Assembly: GCF_021155775.2 (NCBI RefSeq)
Contig: NC_060237.1
Span: forward strand, 17,940,970 to 18,004,969
From: Neodiprion pinetum
Taxonomy: Eukaryota; Arthropoda; Insecta; Hymenoptera; Diprionidae
Direction: 5' to 3'
DNA: 64,000 bases
Below, piece by piece: positions 12,595 to 24,439 of this stretch. The position numbers and the translations under genes are program-made. Numbering within the stretch: the first letter of the stretch is position 1; every line of letters begins with the position of its first letter. The notes under the pieces are model-generated. The model ran no database searches, was not told the DNA's origin, and was given only the letters and a program-made list of their open reading frames with translations.

Positions 12595-15118
12595 TCACGC
12601 GCGTACATAAGTACACGCACCCATTTTGTACTGAAAATTGACAACCTTACGATGCTCAACTTCATCGTTCCACGGAGACTTTTCACATCCACACGCGATT
12701 GAGGAATAAAGTCTGAGAACATACAGCTATTCATCCGTTACGTAATTCATCCCCGAATGGTGCGACGCGGACTAGTTGCTAACAATTTTCCCCGCCTTAT
12801 CCGAGAGTCGAACATTTTGACTGCACTGGCTTTCGGAAGTGCGGCTCGGGAAGAAGGGCATCGAAGTCTGAGCTAATCGCGAGGCGCACTCGGGCATCCG
12901 GGTAATAACCCCGGTACCACCCCTGCAACTCTCCGTCCCATTAAATTGCATTCGTGTCAAACACCCGTTTACTCGCTTGCGTACAAGCGCTCAGTCTCTA
13001 CGCACCCTAGCGCATCAAGTAGCGACGTGATGCTGACTCGGGTGCGCAAAGGAAGCCTCATCGCTCTGCCGGTGCAGAAGGGAACGAGCCAACGCGTACA
13101 AGTATCGCGAAATGCGGTTTGACTCGTTTGTTGCGGTGAAATACGTTATTTTTTTTTTCAACATTCGATTCCTTAAATCAGACGCAAGGTAATCAAGGTT
13201 TTAGTAGGTTTGAAAAAATGCAAAATGGCTAAAAAAAACAAAAAGAGAAGACATTCTTGTCGTCAAAATGTTTTTTTAGATTCGACTGTCAGGATTTGTC
13301 CTCTGGGTCGGATGCAGATTTATTCATTCATTAGGGTCAAATGAAAATGAGTAAACAAGATGCTATTATTGTGAATTAAATAAGGGTCGCAAGATAAACT
13401 GTAAAGTGATGAGAGTCTTTTTTTTTATATTGAGATATGTTGTTGAATTTGAAACAGCTTACATTTGATTGCGAGTGATACTTTGCACTGTGAAATTTTT
13501 TCTAGAATTCAATTCCCGCAAAATGTTTTTGTTTTTGAAATTCGTTGTAGCTTTGAAGAAAGTCAAGTCGGTCTGTGATATGAGGAATTAACTTTTCATC
13601 AAATTCGAGGCCTCGAGAATCTCACAGATTTCACCAAATTGTAGGCGAACTTGTAGTAATTTTATAATACTTTAATTTATTGCAGAAGCTTTCAACTGAT
13701 TTCAGACTATCTTACGTCACTTTTCATCTTTTATCGTTTACTTGATAATTTCGATGACTATTCGGAATCCAAAAAAGTCACAAGATTCCAAAATATAAGA
13801 CGACATCAGGTTTGGATGATTTTTTGGAATTTCGGATGATTTCAAATAATTTCACACGATTTCCGACTTCTATTGGTTACGAATATGTAATATTCGACTC
13901 TAACCATTCAAAACATGGACAGATGAATAATGAATTGATAAGTATTTGTGGACCAATCGCTCAATCAAAATGCAAATTTCATCTGACCTGCGACGAAATT
14001 CTCTCACAGTTAATTTTTAATAAAAAGATACGTTGCAGGATTTCAAAAATGTTGCCAGGTATAGATCACTATTCCAGTTCGACTGTATAAATAAATGATT
14101 AAACAATTGAAATATCTTCAAAATTGAATATCGTTCTAAGAATCATCTAGTCGCTTGTATTACTTGTAACAAAACTGCGATGTCCTTCTACTTCTATCCC
14201 TTTTCCACGGTGCACCCTCTAAATCGTCAAAACTTTCATCGACCACAGACTCGATTGCTTTGAACCGAACAAGATCAAAATATCTGCAGAATTGAGACAC
14301 GAGCTAACCAAATTTGGGACAGATACCGGATGGCCACTGAGCTAAAAATAATCGACGCATCGATCAATATCAGTCCAAAAAATCATCGAACACGACTCGA
14401 TTGAATCTGTAAAAATGAATATAATCGCTCGGTTAATCGAATTTGAAAAATAATCGATCGTCTTTGGTAATTCTTAGCAGGTACAGTGAAATCTTCTCCG
14501 AAAAATGAGCAAATTGACGGTATGAAATTGGGGCAAGATTCTTCCCTACATCGAATCGATTCCATCCAAAGCTTTACTAATAATAGGCGCTGCTTAATAG
14601 AATGGGCAATAAACTTTTGGACCGCACTGTACGGGGGCTACGTAATGGACATAGTTTGCCGGTAATGTCCAAGACTAATCTCCGCGTTATTTCATTAACG
14701 CGGCTCTCGAGGGTTGCGGGGGTCGGATGAGCGCCGGGACGAGGGGATAAGGATGGCCTCGGGGCGTGTATTGGGACTTTGTCAAAGGGTGAAAATTTAT
14801 CACAACTATACCGAAAGAAGAAGGACAAGTATAATTATCGTCCGCGCTCAAACCTTCCGACCGATTATACGTTAAGCCGATTTTCTCGATTGGTGGACAC
14901 GATATAGGTACACGTTTTCCTGCGAGTTTTGCGGTCAACGAACGGGGCGGTTCATTTACTGGCGGAATGTTTTTTTCCCCTACTATCTCTCCAACTCTCT
15001 TCCTCTTTTGATGATTAAACGATAAAGTTTTTCAGAATTTATATTGCAACGTCATGTTCGACAAATGTAACATGTATTTCTTCTCTGTTAAATAATTTAT
15101 AAACGAAGATTATTATTA
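12595..15118. other. No gene seen; GC-richer patches at 12760-13120 and 14690-14800
   Basis: The first patch is open on the minus strand for 62 codons (12772-12960) but has no recognisable motif and no convincing splice signals. The rest is AT-rich. Confidence 0.45.
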
Positions 15119-15415
15119 CCGAGAGAAATGTTTAGTTACGATTACTGTACAGTTCTTGATTATTCTCACTTTTTACTGTAATCGAAAAACAGAGTTCTGG
15201 ATACAACGTGATAGTAAATTCTATGGGTTTACCGTGAGAAAATTTGAAATGCGTTTGTATTATTTTTCATTATGGTCACTGGTTACATTTGTTTCGTTAC
15301 TATTGCGATAATTTAATGTTGGTGCAACGATGAAGTGATACCACAGCCTTATTTATTTGACAAAATATAATAAACTAAACATCTTTGCAGTATTGACAAC
15401 TATCATCGTAGTAAA
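15119..15415 (+). mobile_element. Decayed, right-truncated MITE copy
   Basis: It starts GAGAGAAATGTTTAGTTACG, continues with the TTCTGGATACAACGTGATAG segment and the ATTTAATGTTGGTGCAACGA segment, and is lost after the TTATTTGACAAAATATAATA region. The segment order is the same as in full copies. Confidence 0.5.
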
Positions 15416-16263
15416 TAGTAGAGCCGTGCCTACAATTTTACCAACTTGACCGGCAAACGGTTAACCTGTTCAATTATCCAATGACTTGACCGGTTATTTA
15501 AAAAATAATTGAGAGTCCACTATTTTATGAATTTTATGTAATCCAATCAATATTCGGACCTTTAATATTCTATTAACTATATCAAATGAAGTTTTCTTCA
15601 GTGTGCAACACTTCACTTTTGACTACCTGATATTCTATCAACTCCCAGATGAAAATTCTCGCGAAGAATGAACGAATGAATATTTTACTATTTGGACAAA
15701 GGAACAATCGGGAACAATTGTTTCGTGCGAAAATTTTTACGACGACTATAGATATTCCCATGGAATTGATTTTGCGAGGGACTCGACTGTCCGTACCAAA
15801 GAGCGTACGGGTGCCCATATAAGTTTGCGGCATTGTCACGCTGGGGTAGATTGATTCGTCAGAACAGATTAAACGATTAGGTATAGGCTCAGAGGGTCAA
15901 GTGATTGACACGGCCTCGTAAATGTAATACGAGAAAATAATAATCTGAACCCGGACGAAATGAAAGAGAAACGAGGAAAACTTTACCGAGGAAGTGATGA
16001 ACCGAGTCCGGATGATCTTGTTTCGTTCCGCTATTTCTTCACCTTCCGTATGCGACGAAATATTAAATCGAAGAGAGGAAAAAAGGGGGGAAAGGCAGAA
16101 AAATTAAAGCAAAGAAAAATTTCTTCTCTCAATCAGTGACTTTCGCGTTTATAATTGAAGATCGCTGCACTGTTCAGTTGACAATTCGTTAGTGGATAAG
16201 TCTAGACCAGATCGTGAAGCTTGGAGTAGAAATTTCACCTTTCATAGCCTGTATTTACGTACG

Positions 16264-16315
16264 TACACACACACACACATATATATATATATATGTATAT
16301 ATATTTATGTATATA
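16264..16315. repeat. Compound (CA)n(TA)n microsatellite
   Basis: (CA)n of about seven units passes into interrupted (TA)n ending TTTATGTATATA. Confidence 0.9.
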
Positions 16316-16789
16316 AGGTGTACACGTATAGCGTGGCCCAATTATTCAAAGTTGTTAAGGCGAGTTAGGACGCTTAAAGGACTAAATTAAGACATTCCAA
16401 GCGACAAATCTCCCAAGAATCTCAATTAACTCTCGCGGATCCAGGCGTTTAATTAACTGTTTAATTTCGTTTAATTTGCATTCACAATTATATGAACTGC
16501 CCCCGGCAGCAGCGCAGCTCGAAAGGTGGAAAGGAAGAAGTTGGTCACGCAAGCATTTCTTAAATATTGTCGGAAACACGGCAAAATTTGGTACACCTAA
16601 GGATTTAGTGTGATTGTAGTTGTCGATGCAACATTTTCTGGATATTTCAATGTTAAATCCGCTGTTTCTTTTTTTTTTTTTTACTACTTTTACAATATAT
16701 TTTTTCAATCGAATAAGACATTGACATAAATTTATTGCCGACCAACGTCAAAATTATCGCATTTTCTTGTGAGAAAATACAGTACGTGT

Positions 16790-16972
16790 AATCGTAATCA
16801 AAAAAGAATAACGCGACACGTAATTAGATTTTTGGGTTTCTTAGCTAAAAAACTCCGTTTCATTTTGTACTTACAGTTGGAACATGTACATTTTCCGGTT
16901 ATGGTGAAATATGAAAATAGTTAAAGACTGTACGGTGAAAATCATGACTAGAAATTTTACTCGGTGCAAGTT
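16790..16972 (-). mobile_element. Strongly decayed MITE fragment, reverse orientation
   Basis: It contains diverged forms of the TTTGGGTTTCTTAGCTAAAA, CTTACAGTTGGAACATGTAC, GAAAATAGTTAAAGACTGTA and CTAGAAATTTTACTCGGTG segments, in reverse order compared with copy 1. The call rests on segment order only. Confidence 0.35.
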
Positions 16973-17960
16973 TCTATAAATGGCTAAACTCAACTAGGTG
17001 TCGATAATGTAAGTCAGAAGTAATTTTATTTTATATCTCGTATTTATTCACGTCAATTCTAGTTGGTTTTTTAATGTGGTCCTCAAAATCACCTGTCAGC
17101 TGTTCAGCATTTGGTAGCTAGTTGAATTCCTAGTGCCAGAACAGTGACTATCACATTTTAGTTTCGTTTCGGATTACATGTAAGTCAAGCACACATTGAC
17201 AATGCAAATTCTTACGCCAGCCTTTTACAGTATCGAATGATCGAAGTGACACTTAATTTTATCAATCTAAGTTGATGTTTTTCTCTTTCCGCGAAGCATG
17301 AAATTTTCAAAACAGCTTGCAAGACGTGTCATTATTACAAGATCATAATGCACAAAATTGTCGTTGAACGAGTATTACTGTAAAAACTGTCACAATCGGG
17401 GCACTTTCATTCGATGGTTTGAATTATACCTCGTTCAAGTGTCGATCTTCGCTGTAATGCAATTTTTCATTACGAAACCAAGTAAGTTCGAAAGAAAAAA
17501 TCCATCCCATTGACTCTAAATACGTGCAGCAATTATACCGTGAAAAAAAAAAAAAAAAAAAAACAACTCTCTTTCAGTGCATTATACATGTACGTGAGAG
17601 CTGTTTTGTAGGCATATTCGAAGATTTGCGAGCAAAGTAGTCGTTCGCAAATTCGCGTACGGCTTGATTATTTTTTGCCAAAAAAAAAAAAAAACAAAAA
17701 TTATCACCGACTGAAAATGACGTTGGATTCTCGAATCGAATGACATTGCGTTAATCGTTCGTACTACCTTTCATCACGAGGCAAGTGGTTCTCCCGCACG
17801 GCACAATAAAATCCATCGAGAAACACACTCGGCCTGCACCTAATGCAGACCCGTACCGCGATCGGCCTACAATTCCTATACACATAATACAAGCACTTCC
17901 CCGTTAGCGGGAGAAGGAACAAAGCTCGGGAGCGAATTAATAATTCGCTAATTTGTTCAA
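16973..17960. other. No gene seen: AT-rich with two long poly-A runs
   Basis: Poly-A runs lie at about 17543-17563 and 17680-17694. No frame of note. Confidence 0.5.
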
Positions 17961-18860
17961 GATTTTTTACTCGAGTGGCTGGTGGCTTTGTCGTGAATCC
18001 GTCAGAATGGGGAGGTGAAAAGCGGCTTTCAAGTACTAATCAGTATCGACCTGCCCCCGCGAGTCACGCGTGTGCGTGTGTCGCTGGTTTCTGCGTCGGT
18101 GGGATATTCCGCCAAAGGTTAAAAGAAAGCACAACTCGTCGCGGGGGCGTCTCGCGGCTCGCCCGAGCTTTTCCGCAAGCTCGATTCGTCCCTCGATTAT
18201 TTCCTCGACTCTCCCTTTTGGAACACCCTGTACCACCAGGTGGAGGGTTCGTGAACGGGTCCAGGCTCGGAGGAGAGAAGCCCAAAGGCTTACGGAGAGT
18301 TCGGAGGAGGTCGGCATTGTTTCCGAACCTTCGAGCGTTCTCCAGGCGATCGCACGCTGGCTTCGGTCTCGGGGTTCGTTTGAAGTTGGCAATCAACTAG
18401 ATTGCCTATCACCGCCGTTCCAACGCCCGCTGGAACCGCTTTGCCGCCAGAAAACGGTTATGAAAAACTCCTACCGGCACAATCCGAGCGGCCATTCTCT
18501 TCGCCCCGCGTCGCCGCGCGCCTGCTTGTTTTTTTTTTCTCACTTTCCTCGCCCCCAGCTTTCGCAATTTTCATTTTTCCTCTCCCTCTCCCCTCGTCGC
18601 CGCCTTTCTACTCGTCGATTCCTCTTGTCGCATCCACCCGATTCCTTGATTATTATCATCGCGTAGATGGTCTCGAACCGGGATTCCAAACCAGGGATAT
18701 GATTTTAACCGAGCGCCGGTTCGACGGTTCGGCGTTTGATTCCGAGACGGATTACCCGAGTCGCGGAGTTTATTCAATCAGGAAAACGAGATCCGAAATT
18801 TATCGGGTTTCCGTATTCATGAGCATGGCGGAAAGTTCATTACCCGTTCGGATGTAGCTT
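17961..18860. other. GC-rich island in Vsx intron 1, role unknown
   Basis: Several overlapping frames of 110-198 codons on both strands are open here, none recognisable. The plus-strand frame at 17975 begins with GTG and not ATG. A weak CTCF-like and palindromic CCACCAGGTGG lies at 18233-18243. It may be an alternative promoter or an unrecognised exon. Confidence 0.35.
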
Positions 18861-20995
18861 GTTGATGAGCCAGCTCTGAACTCTGGTCGCGAATCGATTT
18901 CAGATGGTACGCTTTGTGTTTGAATTTAACCCTCGACTATCTTTGTCGGCTTCCTTTTATTTGTATGTGAATTCGACTTTGTCGCATTCAAAAAAGGCTC
19001 AACGGTCCCGTTATATACACAATTCTCAACAAAAATACTCCAACGCATTTTCATTTGACGCAGAAATATGAAAGCGGCATGAATAATACGAATTTACCAT
19101 CACGATTAACTTTTTCGAAAAAAAGAATTCTTTGCAACTACAAGCCTGTTTGTTAAGTATTGTTATTATTCTTATTCTTATTATTATGTTATTAAAACAC
19201 ATTCGTAGCGTTTGTTTGAAGAAAAAGAGAATAAGCTCGTCTATGCAGAGAACATTTATCATATATTATTATTTTTTAGAGAGTGTCTTCTTCAAATTTT
19301 TCATTTTCCTGTTCATGACTTTGACCGAGATTTAAATTTCGAAGTTGAAAATTTTCATTTCAGAATGTGCAGACACGCTATAGTTTACTCTTCGAAAATT
19401 CATTTGACAATGTGTTTACGGAAACTGAATTGTATAAAACAATTTGAGTTTTTTTGCTATTTCTCTCTTTTCCTTCCCTGTACGATAAATTTCATTTACT
19501 TTATATTTTCCCCGCGTAATTACAGCGTAAAAATAAAAATAGATGAGGAGATCCGGACAGGGAGAGAATGAGAGAGAAAAAAGTGAAACGAGAAATATAT
19601 GTGCGTAAATTACAGAGCTGAGATATACGAGATTGGCACACTCGTCTGTAAAATCACCTGCAGAGCTGATGAATAATTTCATTCGCAATGTGAATCGATA
19701 TTACTCGATACGCCTAATAAATATAATGAGACACAACACGATCACTCGTTACGTATCCGAACGCGGATCGTACCTTCGTCTTTAAGTCTGCTTAGATTTA
19801 AGAAGGAATAAAACAAAAAGTAAAAAAAAAAAAAACTGAGAAGAGGGAAAAAAAAAGGAAGGAATATAAAATGCGTCAAATGAACGCGCGTACGCTGCAA
19901 GCAAGGCGAGGTGCTAGAGCGACGTTTCAATGGAAGGGCAGATCTTTTGTTCTCCTTGGAGGAAACCTGACACCCGAAAATCGTTCTCAAAATTCACTCC
20001 CGAGCGAGCGAGGCTCGCGGACGAGAGAAAATCTTGGCTTAATTACGCTGATGAAAAAAATATTCCACCCATACATACGCATGTACATATATATATATAT
20101 AATATACGTATATACGTAGAAACGGAGCCCCGGGGCCGGGATTAAGTAACTGTCCAATTACCATTTCACACCTTATGACGAAATTACTAGAGGCAATACG
20201 AGTGGGGAGCAGCGGCTTGTGGATTCCGCAAGTGGAACGCGGTGAATTGGTTTGAAACATTTTCTCCTCATCCTCTGCCGGAACATTGTTGGTAGAGATG
20301 AATTTTTTCCACTTATTTACTTACTTGTTATTTTTCTTCGACCGTTACGGATCGCGAACGAGTTTTGTCGGAAGAGACCTTATCGGCTAGAGAATTACGG
20401 ATGGGAATCAGTCGAGGTTTCGAAACGATCGGTGATCTTGTCGCATTGTTCGACCGGGTGAATAACTGGACGGAAGTAACGTTCGAACGGATATTTTCTC
20501 GCTATCGATCGTTGGAAAAACGCGAAACGAGGTGTTTCAACGGTCTGAACGAGGGGAATGGTTGAGAACAACGTTTCTGTCAACAGCCATTTTTACGTAT
20601 TGTCGTAGGTTCATTGTGCCCTGGTGAGACGTTGCAGGTCTACCTCCGACACTCAACTCATTATACCACTAATTATTTACAACGCTCTGAATCATTTCGG
20701 GATTAAAGGGATAAAAAACAAAATAAAAAAAAAAGAAAAAAACAAAAAAAAATAAAAAAAACAACAGAAACAACTAAAACATACGTATGCCAAATTCCCA
20801 CAGGACCGGGTCGACGCAACGTTTATTAACCCCCTTGAGTCGTGCTCGGCATGACCATTTTAAAAATCAATGACGAGGCGACGGTGAAACGGTTCCTTCT
20901 CCCATCCCCAGTTTCGCGAACGTCTGATCCGGGCTAAAATTGTTCTTGTGATATCGTTATTTAATAATGTCTGAGGGCCGTGTGATCAGTGGAGG

Positions 20996-20999
<4 letters not shown>
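18861..20999. other. No gene seen: AT-rich intronic DNA
   Basis: Contains a (TA)n tract near 20088-20118, A-rich runs at 19820-19860 and an A-rich low-complexity stretch at 20709-20765. No recognisable coding sequence. Confidence 0.5.
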
Positions 21000-21028
<29 letters not shown>

Positions 21029-21044
21029 AGAGAGAGAGAGAGAG
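21000..21044. repeat. (GA)n tract in Vsx intron 1
   Basis: An almost uninterrupted GAGAGA run, about 1.3 kb downstream of the Vsx exon on its own strand. GAGAG words are GAGA-factor sites in insects. A perfect 14-base palindrome with a central E-box (GGAGCAGCTGCTCC, 21045-21058) adjoins it, and a second (GA)n run lies at about 21327-21342. Confidence 0.85.
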
Positions 21045-21058
21045 GGAGCAGCTGCTCC

Positions 21059-22308
21059 TTCGACGATGTTCCCATGCGACAAAAGTCCATTGAGTCTTCT
21101 CGCCACAATGGATACTTGTAGGTGCAGGGTGTAACAAAAGTGTATCGAATTTCTGTAATTCAAGCCTAAGTGGCGTCAAGTTAAGTGATAGCCAACCAGT
21201 GCGGTGGCTAAGTGCCTGCTTCACACTTCGTCGATCCTAGATAACAGATAGCCATTAATTTACCTCGGGAGTGTCTCCATTCCGATTCTCTCGCATGCAC
21301 CGTTCGAAGAGAAACGGGAAGAGATAAAGAGAGAGAGAGAGAGGGGAACCTCAGTTTCCATAGGTAACAAAGTATTTCGCCTATCACGCAATTCAATCGA
21401 TTGTACGTTATAAGGAGACTCTGTACGCGAATGACGGTTGTGCGAAGTCGTGTAATGTGCGGAACGTTCCGATTTCGCTAGGTATGTACCTATTCAATTG
21501 CCTCGAGCTCTTTCGAAAGAGAGAATATTTGTGAGCCTGGTGAGATCGTCTCACGTCTCGTTATCTGTTGACAAACACTCGGCGTGGATTTGACTATCGT
21601 GTTGTTGACATGAACGAGGCGCGATTCGAGGCCTTGAAACCATGCCGTTGTGTACTGTTTACAATTAGTCTTTACGTATTCGATACGCGGTAAGTCTCGG
21701 TTGACGCGTGTTTATGGTTACGGGAAAAAGATGAAAAATTAATTTTCCACCTTCTGTAGAGCATTCGATTAATCCCTGTAACTTGACAAAGTGAAATACA
21801 ACGAATTTCAAGTGATTTCTAGCTTATAGGATTATTTTTATCTATTTCCGGTGTAACAAGTTACTTTCGTTGCTTTCCAGTGTTATCCCTGACTCTCAGT
21901 GATTTCCCAGCAGTCCAAGCGACTTTCAGTGACTTTCAGACGGTATGGAATGACAGAAAATCGTCCAGGAGACACGAGAGCTGAGAGGGATCGTTCTAAG
22001 CAAGTAAGAATCGCTTTTTTGCCACTTTTTCACGATTTAAACGATAAATCGACAACGTCGCAAAAATCGAAATCATTCGGCACGTGCCGCAAGACTCGCA
22101 ACGATATCCGCAAAATTTACAACGCCTGGCGTGTCGTTTCCTCGACATTATCACGTGACTTTCAATGCCTCTCGGTTATCTCGCTTGATTCCTCGTCGTT
22201 CGAAAGCACGACACGGTAATTCGGGCAAATCCGACTTCCAACCGTCAAACGCGTTCCCTCCTCGATAAAATTACATATAAATCCACGGTGCGTTTCGACT
22301 CTCCGTAA
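21059..22308. other. Proximal Vsx intron 1
   Basis: Immediately downstream of the Vsx donor on the minus strand. No second exon was recognised. A 106-codon plus-strand frame (21899-22219) starts with ATT/ATA-type or non-ATG context and lacks motifs. Confidence 0.45.
21327..21342. repeat. Second short (GA)n tract
   Basis: About eight GA units followed by GGGG, 0.3 kb from the larger GA tract. Confidence 0.8.
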
Positions 22309-22316
22309 ACTTACCG
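22309..22316 (-). other. Vsx: 5' splice donor of the Vsx first coding exon
   Basis: Read on the minus strand the sequence is CG|GTAAGT, a full match to the intron side of the eukaryotic donor consensus. Without splicing, the frame would run on for only 15 codons to a stop. The extra residues (KFTESRNAPWIYM) do not resemble the family, so they are taken as intronic. Confidence 0.8.
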
Positions 22317-22777
22317 TGAGGGGGTGTGTGTTGATTGGGACTGTGCTGATGGTGATTGGTACCAACAGCGGTCCCCGGAAGTACGTGCTGCGCGTGCGCC
22401 GCCGGATGCAGGTTCCCACTGGGCGACGACGGAAGTTGTCCGGGTTGGTGGACCTGGTGATGCGCGACGTGATGCGCCGGGTGCGGATGCGGCGGGGGAA
22501 GAAACGCGGCCGCGACAGCGGCCTGGGCGTTCAGGTAAGCCATCCTCGAGGCGGTCAGGTTCCCAAGGTTCCCCAGGTTCCCCAGGTTCCCCAGATGGCT
22601 CGTCAGGGACGGCATGTAGTCCCATAGCTTATGGTGCGGAGCCGATGGGGCGTAAGAAACGGCCGAGACTCCGGCCGGCGGCGAGCCGTGCGGCGATCCC
22701 CGATCGGATCCGTTGGCGTTTCCGGTACCGTTGAGGCCCAGAAGCTCCTGGATCGCGAAGGGCGATCGCTGCGGCAT
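22315..22777 (-). CDS. Vsx: First coding exon of a Vsx-type paired-like homeobox transcription factor
   Basis: Vsx proteins (Vsx1/Vsx2, CHX10, CEH-10) are nuclear DNA-binding regulators of visual-system and interneuron identity. The exon encodes 154 complete residues plus one base. Residues 4-15 (RSPFAIQELLGL) match the family's N-terminal octapeptide, FGIQEILGL in vertebrates, a Groucho/TLE-type repression motif. A low-complexity region follows: Gly/Ser/Pro-rich residues 18-40, LWDYM at 51-55, four GNL repeats at 63-74, MAYLNAQAAVAAAFLPP at 79-95 and a His/Pro-rich stretch at 97-112. The exon ends CAC G|GTAAGT, so the following intron is phase 1. I chose the ATG at 22777: the open frame continues two codons upstream, but that position is TTG. 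A purine sits at -3. Homeodomain and CVC domain are absent from the window and should lie beyond its left edge. Another paired-like protein is possible, but FAIQELLGL fits Vsx best. Vsx1 versus Vsx2 cannot be decided. Confidence 0.8.
22556..22591 (-). repeat. Vsx: 9-bp tandem repeat inside the Vsx exon encoding GNL x4
   Basis: Four 9-base units encode Gly-Asn-Leu at residues 63-74 of the Vsx exon. They stay in frame, and near-identical codons suggest recent slippage. Confidence 0.8.
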
Positions 22778-23260
22778 CTTCAAGTCCTTTGGTTGAATCG
22801 TGGTGAATCAAATTACCATCACACGTCTTGCAGTCAACGATTTCCTCCCCCCAGGATATTCGGCTCGTTCTCGAAGCTCTTCCGCCACGGATCGCCGATC
22901 GGATTTCTCGGACTCCCCAAAGATATCGACTTCCCGATCCCGTTGTCGGCTGCTCTTCGTCGATTACTCGGTATTCCCACGGCCGTCGGACCTCTTCGGT
23001 TCTCTCTCGCTCTTCGATCGTTCGAAGCCCAAGCGGCGATTTCCTATCGCGCTGAGTGTGGATGGGTGGACTCTCTTTTATCGCCAGAGGCGATTCCGCA
23101 TGTCGTTGGCGGACCGTTGGACCGTTTCGGGTCCTACGTGTCTTCGTACACATCCATACTACGGTTTCCGATGATTCCGGCCGGGACGCGGGCGGCTTGA
23201 TCGCACGATACACCGGACGACGACTGCGGACGTAATTTTTGTTCCTCGATTATTGTTTTC
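22778..23260 (-). other. Probable 5' leader of Vsx, GC-rich
   Basis: This stretch lies directly upstream of the Vsx ATG on the minus strand and stays GC-rich compared with its surroundings. Several long open frames cross it on both strands (for example 22629-23213 minus and 22631-23200 plus). None resembles a known protein, and they overlap one another and the Vsx exon, as expected from base composition. I infer 5' untranslated leader and proximal regulatory DNA. No transcription start can be fixed from sequence alone. Confidence 0.35.
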
Positions 23261-24004
23261 TCTTGTCTTTTGTCAACTGAAAAAACCTTGCCGTTTACCT
23301 CCACCAGGCGCGAGGTAGCGAGGAAAATATTTTTACAATTTCAAGTGACGAGTGACAAACAACGGAGAAACGTAGCTCCCGCGGTTTTAATGCCAAGCGA
23401 CGGTAGGCGACACGATCGGTGAATATTGAATAGAAGAGTTGGGATCAATCGTAGCCGAGGGTGGTTGTTGTCTTTTCTTTTTTTTTATATATTTACTGTT
23501 TTACTCTTCGATTAGATTACAGCTTTTACAATCTATGACGTATATTTTTCTGCGGGGTTTATTTTTCCTCTATTATCGTTGCGTTTTAAATATCGTTGTA
23601 TTCAGGTACAATGAGTATTCGATACATTTGCTCGAGTCTGTATTAGTTTCGATTATTTGACCAATCGTACCAACGATTGTCCCTTCGTTGTAAATCGACA
23701 ATCGATCACCGCGCCTCCAATTTCCGAGCTTTACGAAATAGACTTAAGTACAAAGGCAACTTTTACGTTACTTTACCCAGCTCCGTTCGCTGTCTAATAA
23801 TTACGAATTCTCCTCTCTTTGCGGTCACAAACGATTTCCCATTCCTCCCGTCGTCTGTATTCAGTGTTCGACTCTCCGCAACGACAACCACGCTCTTCAC
23901 CGTTCACGAATGACTTCGGATTGTTCCAATTACCAAAGAAAAATCCCTGGTCAGTTTTCCGATTTGGTTGATTAAAAGACCAAAGATGAAAAAAAAAAAC
24001 TAAA

Positions 24005-24026
24005 AACAACAACAACAACAACAACA
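24005..24026. repeat. (AAC)n microsatellite
   Basis: About seven AAC units upstream of the Vsx leader region. Confidence 0.85.
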
Positions 24027-24439
24027 AGAAACAAAATTTATTCCAATTCGTTCGTAGTCCTCAAATTGTTTCTGGCTCGTCAAAACCACACCATATTCGT
24101 AAGTTCATGTCACTAAAAAAAAAAAAATTCACGACTTCCGGACTTCCTCGTTACCGTTTATTGCGTTATTCAACAACGCCGTTTCCTTGAAATTACTCGC
24201 GTCTTATTCGCCCAAGTTGTTTGTCCAACTGTCGGAATTACCGCAAAACGATATCGCTAAAATTCCGACAATGTCAAGTCGTTCGTTTTTCCTCCCAAAC
24301 GCGTTAATTCTATGCCGATTATCGCCGTCGGCGGTAACAGCGATAAAACAACACTTTTTGCGATTTTTTAAAAACCGTTACTCGGTGCGAATATCGCGTC
24401 AACCCGGGAAGGGTTGCGACGGAGGTTTTCTACCCTGAC

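Noticed and set aside
18233..18246. Second CTCF-like site (CCACCAGGTGGAGG)
   Set aside because: It departs from the consensus at the otherwise fixed C of GGC, so I do not call it.
18665..18720. tRNA-like words (CTCGAACCGGGATTCCAAAC)
   Set aside because: No acceptor stem, anticodon arm or T-loop of the right spacing could be built around them.
22778..22783. Upstream extension of the Vsx frame by two codons
   Set aside because: The codon at 22781-22783 is TTG, not ATG. The first ATG in frame is at 22775-22777.
22629..23213. Long open frames on both strands overlapping the Vsx leader and exon
   Set aside because: They are out of frame with the recognisable Vsx peptide, have no known motif, and are expected in GC-rich DNA.
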